Below are positions 11,803 to 12,642 of a stretch of 12,642 nt of DNA, piece by piece; the first letter of the stretch is position 1; each line of letters starts with the position of its first letter. A program made the position numbers and the translations under genes. The notes beneath the pieces were generated by a model. It saw nothing but the letters and a program-made list of their open reading frames with translations. It made no database searches and was not told the origin of the DNA. Source of the DNA: an uncultured bacterium (GTDB lineage: Bacteria; Patescibacteriota; Minisyncoccia; Phycocordibacterales; UBA9973); contig CAITEG010000008.1 in assembly GCA_903891365.1 (NCBI GenBank), positions 1 through 12,642 of the forward strand. The letters run 5' to 3'.

Positions 11803-12567
11803 ATGAATTTAATTTTAGATAAAAATTTAGGTAATAGTTATTCGAGTAAATCTCAAAAAATCAGAGTTATTACAGAGAACTGGGTTTCAAGTCAGATTTT
11901 TTGTCCAAGTTGTGGTAATTTTGTTTATAGTTATGTAAATAATAAACCGGTAGCAGATTTTTATTGTAAAAAATGTGTTGAAGATTTTGAATTAAAATCT
12001 AAAAAAGGAAAAATTAGTAAAAAAGTTTCTGCGGGTGCTTATTCTAAGATGATTGAAAGAATAAATTCTTCAACAAAACCAAACTTCTTTTTTATGGGAT
12101 ATTTAGAATCATGGTTTGTTAATGATTTTTTTGTTATTCCTAAACATTTTTTTATACCTGAAATTATAGAAAAAAGAAAAGCACTTTCAGAAAATGCAAA
12201 GAGAGCTGGATGGGTTGGTTCATATATTTTGTTTTCAAAAATACCTGATTCTGGGAAAATTTATTATATTGAAAATGGAAAAGAATTTTCAAAAAAGGAG
12301 ATACTTGCAAAATGGCAAAAAACAGCTTTTCTAAAAGATATTAAAAAAGTTGAGTTAAAAGGTTGGATTTTAGATATAATGAACTGTATTGATGCTTTAC
12401 ATAAGAAAGAATTTACATTAATAGATTTATATAAATTTGAGTTTGAATTAAAAAATATTCATCCCGACAACAAGCATATTAAGGATAAAATTCGTCAGCA
12501 ATTACAGTTTTTGAGAGATAAAAATTATCTTGATTTTATTGGTTCCGGTAAGTATAGATTAAAATAG
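11803..12567 (+). CDS. dpnI: DpnI-type methyl-directed restriction endonuclease
   Basis: Type IIM enzyme expected to cut G(m6A)TC only when the adenine is methylated. 254 residues, the same length as Streptococcus pneumoniae DpnI as I recall it, and alignable end to end from the first residue, which fixes the start at 11803. The zinc-binding cysteines are C34/C37 and C55/C58. The PD-(D/E)xK site is D52 (KPVADFYC) with E63 and K65 (FELKSKKG). KRAGWVG (134-139) is conserved. The C-terminal winged-helix domain (about 185-254) ends DKIRQQLQFLRDKNYLDFIGSGKYRLK, nearly identical in pattern to DpnI. The gene is visibly more AT-rich than dnaE or the DUF2177 gene, suggesting recent transfer. No methyltransferase is present in the window. 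A GATC site lies 5 bp before the start codon (11795-11798). Confidence 0.96.
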   Translation: MNLILDKNLGNSYSSKSQKIRVITENWVSSQIFCPSCGNFVYSYVNNKPVADFYCKKCVEDFELKSKKGKISKKVSAGAYSKMIERINSSTKPNFFFMGYLESWFVNDFFVIPKHFFIPEIIEKRKALSENAKRAGWVGSYILFSKIPDSGKIYYIENGKEFSKKEILAKWQKTAFLKDIKKVELKGWILDIMNCIDALHKKEFTLIDLYKFEFELKNIHPDNKHIKDKIRQQLQFLRDKNYLDFIGSGKYRLK

Positions 12568-12601
12568 TTGACTTTAGTTTATATTTGATCAAGAATTAAA
12601 T

Positions 12602-12642
12602 ATGAAACAAATAAGGTTTACTATAACAGAAGAAGAGATAAA
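12602..12642 (+). CDS. Start of a further gene (truncated by the window)
   Basis: ATG 12602 opens a frame beginning MKQIRFTITEEEI that runs off the end. Upstream, TTGACT (12568-12573), 17 bp and AAGAAT (12591-12596) could be a promoter ending 5 nt before the ATG, with GATC (12587-12590) in the spacer. In pneumococcus the DpnI gene is followed by dpnD; thirteen residues are too few to say whether this is related. Confidence 0.5.
   Translation, partial: MKQIRFTITEEEI

Noticed and set aside
11864..11870. Third GAGTTAT leader element
   Set aside because: It lies inside the DpnI coding sequence and has no flanking hairpins of the right geometry.
1..12642. Recoded UGA (Gly) as in some CPR lineages; CRISPR array; insertion sequence
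   Set aside because: Genes end normally without in-frame UGA read-through, no regularly spaced repeats exist, and no transposase was seen.

Overview
The window looks like chromosomal DNA from a Candidate Phyla Radiation (Patescibacteria, probably Parcubacteria-like) bacterium. This is an inference. It rests on a moderately AT-rich genome of short, mostly single-gene transcripts, almost no Shine-Dalgarno sites, -10 boxes sitting 6-8 nt before start codons (predicted leaderless mRNAs), a group I intron in a tRNA gene, and protein types I associate with these lineages. The standard genetic code appears to apply.

Layout: (1) dnaE (- strand, 51-3254) is divergent from rnhB (+, 3293-3979) across a 38-bp gap. 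rnhB carries three long inverted repeats inside its coding sequence. (2) A 57-bp perfect direct repeat (4020-4076 and 4949-5005), made of CCCCGGGG-centred palindromes, flanks a convergent pair of unknown small genes, 4221-4499 (+) and 4550-4900 (-), which share a bidirectional terminator. (3) An M1-family aminopeptidase (-, 5045-7639) is divergent from a secreted or membrane-anchored Gln-rich protein (+, 7738-8457). (4) 8458-9344 is an RNA-rich stretch. It holds a terminator, a probable 45-residue gene on the - strand, a degenerate duplicate of the tRNA-Asn 5' half with an 82-nt structured insertion, and tRNA-Asn(GUU) split inside its anticodon by a 250-nt group I intron. (5) Then come an SRPBCC-fold protein, a DUF2177 membrane protein and a T4 endonuclease V-like pyrimidine-dimer glycosylase. 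(6) 10767-11162 encodes a paralogue of the 4221 gene. (7) The right end holds a membrane-anchored Cys-containing protein, a full-length DpnI-type methyl-directed restriction enzyme and the first codons of another gene.

The two observations I rate highest are these. First, the paralogous small genes at 4221 and 10767 are each preceded by a 90-100 nt leader. The two leaders align without gaps over 41 nt as two hairpins plus GAGTTAT, with different stem sequences but conserved pairing, which looks like an undescribed cis-regulatory RNA. Second, the tRNA-Asn intron lies between anticodon bases U35 and U36, with a partial copy of the 5' exon upstream. Other themes are perfect palindromes inside housekeeping genes, a promoter module shared by two distant genes, and DNA-maintenance functions (DnaE with intact PHP metal ligands, RNase HII, dimer glycosylase, DpnI) scattered among genes of unknown role.
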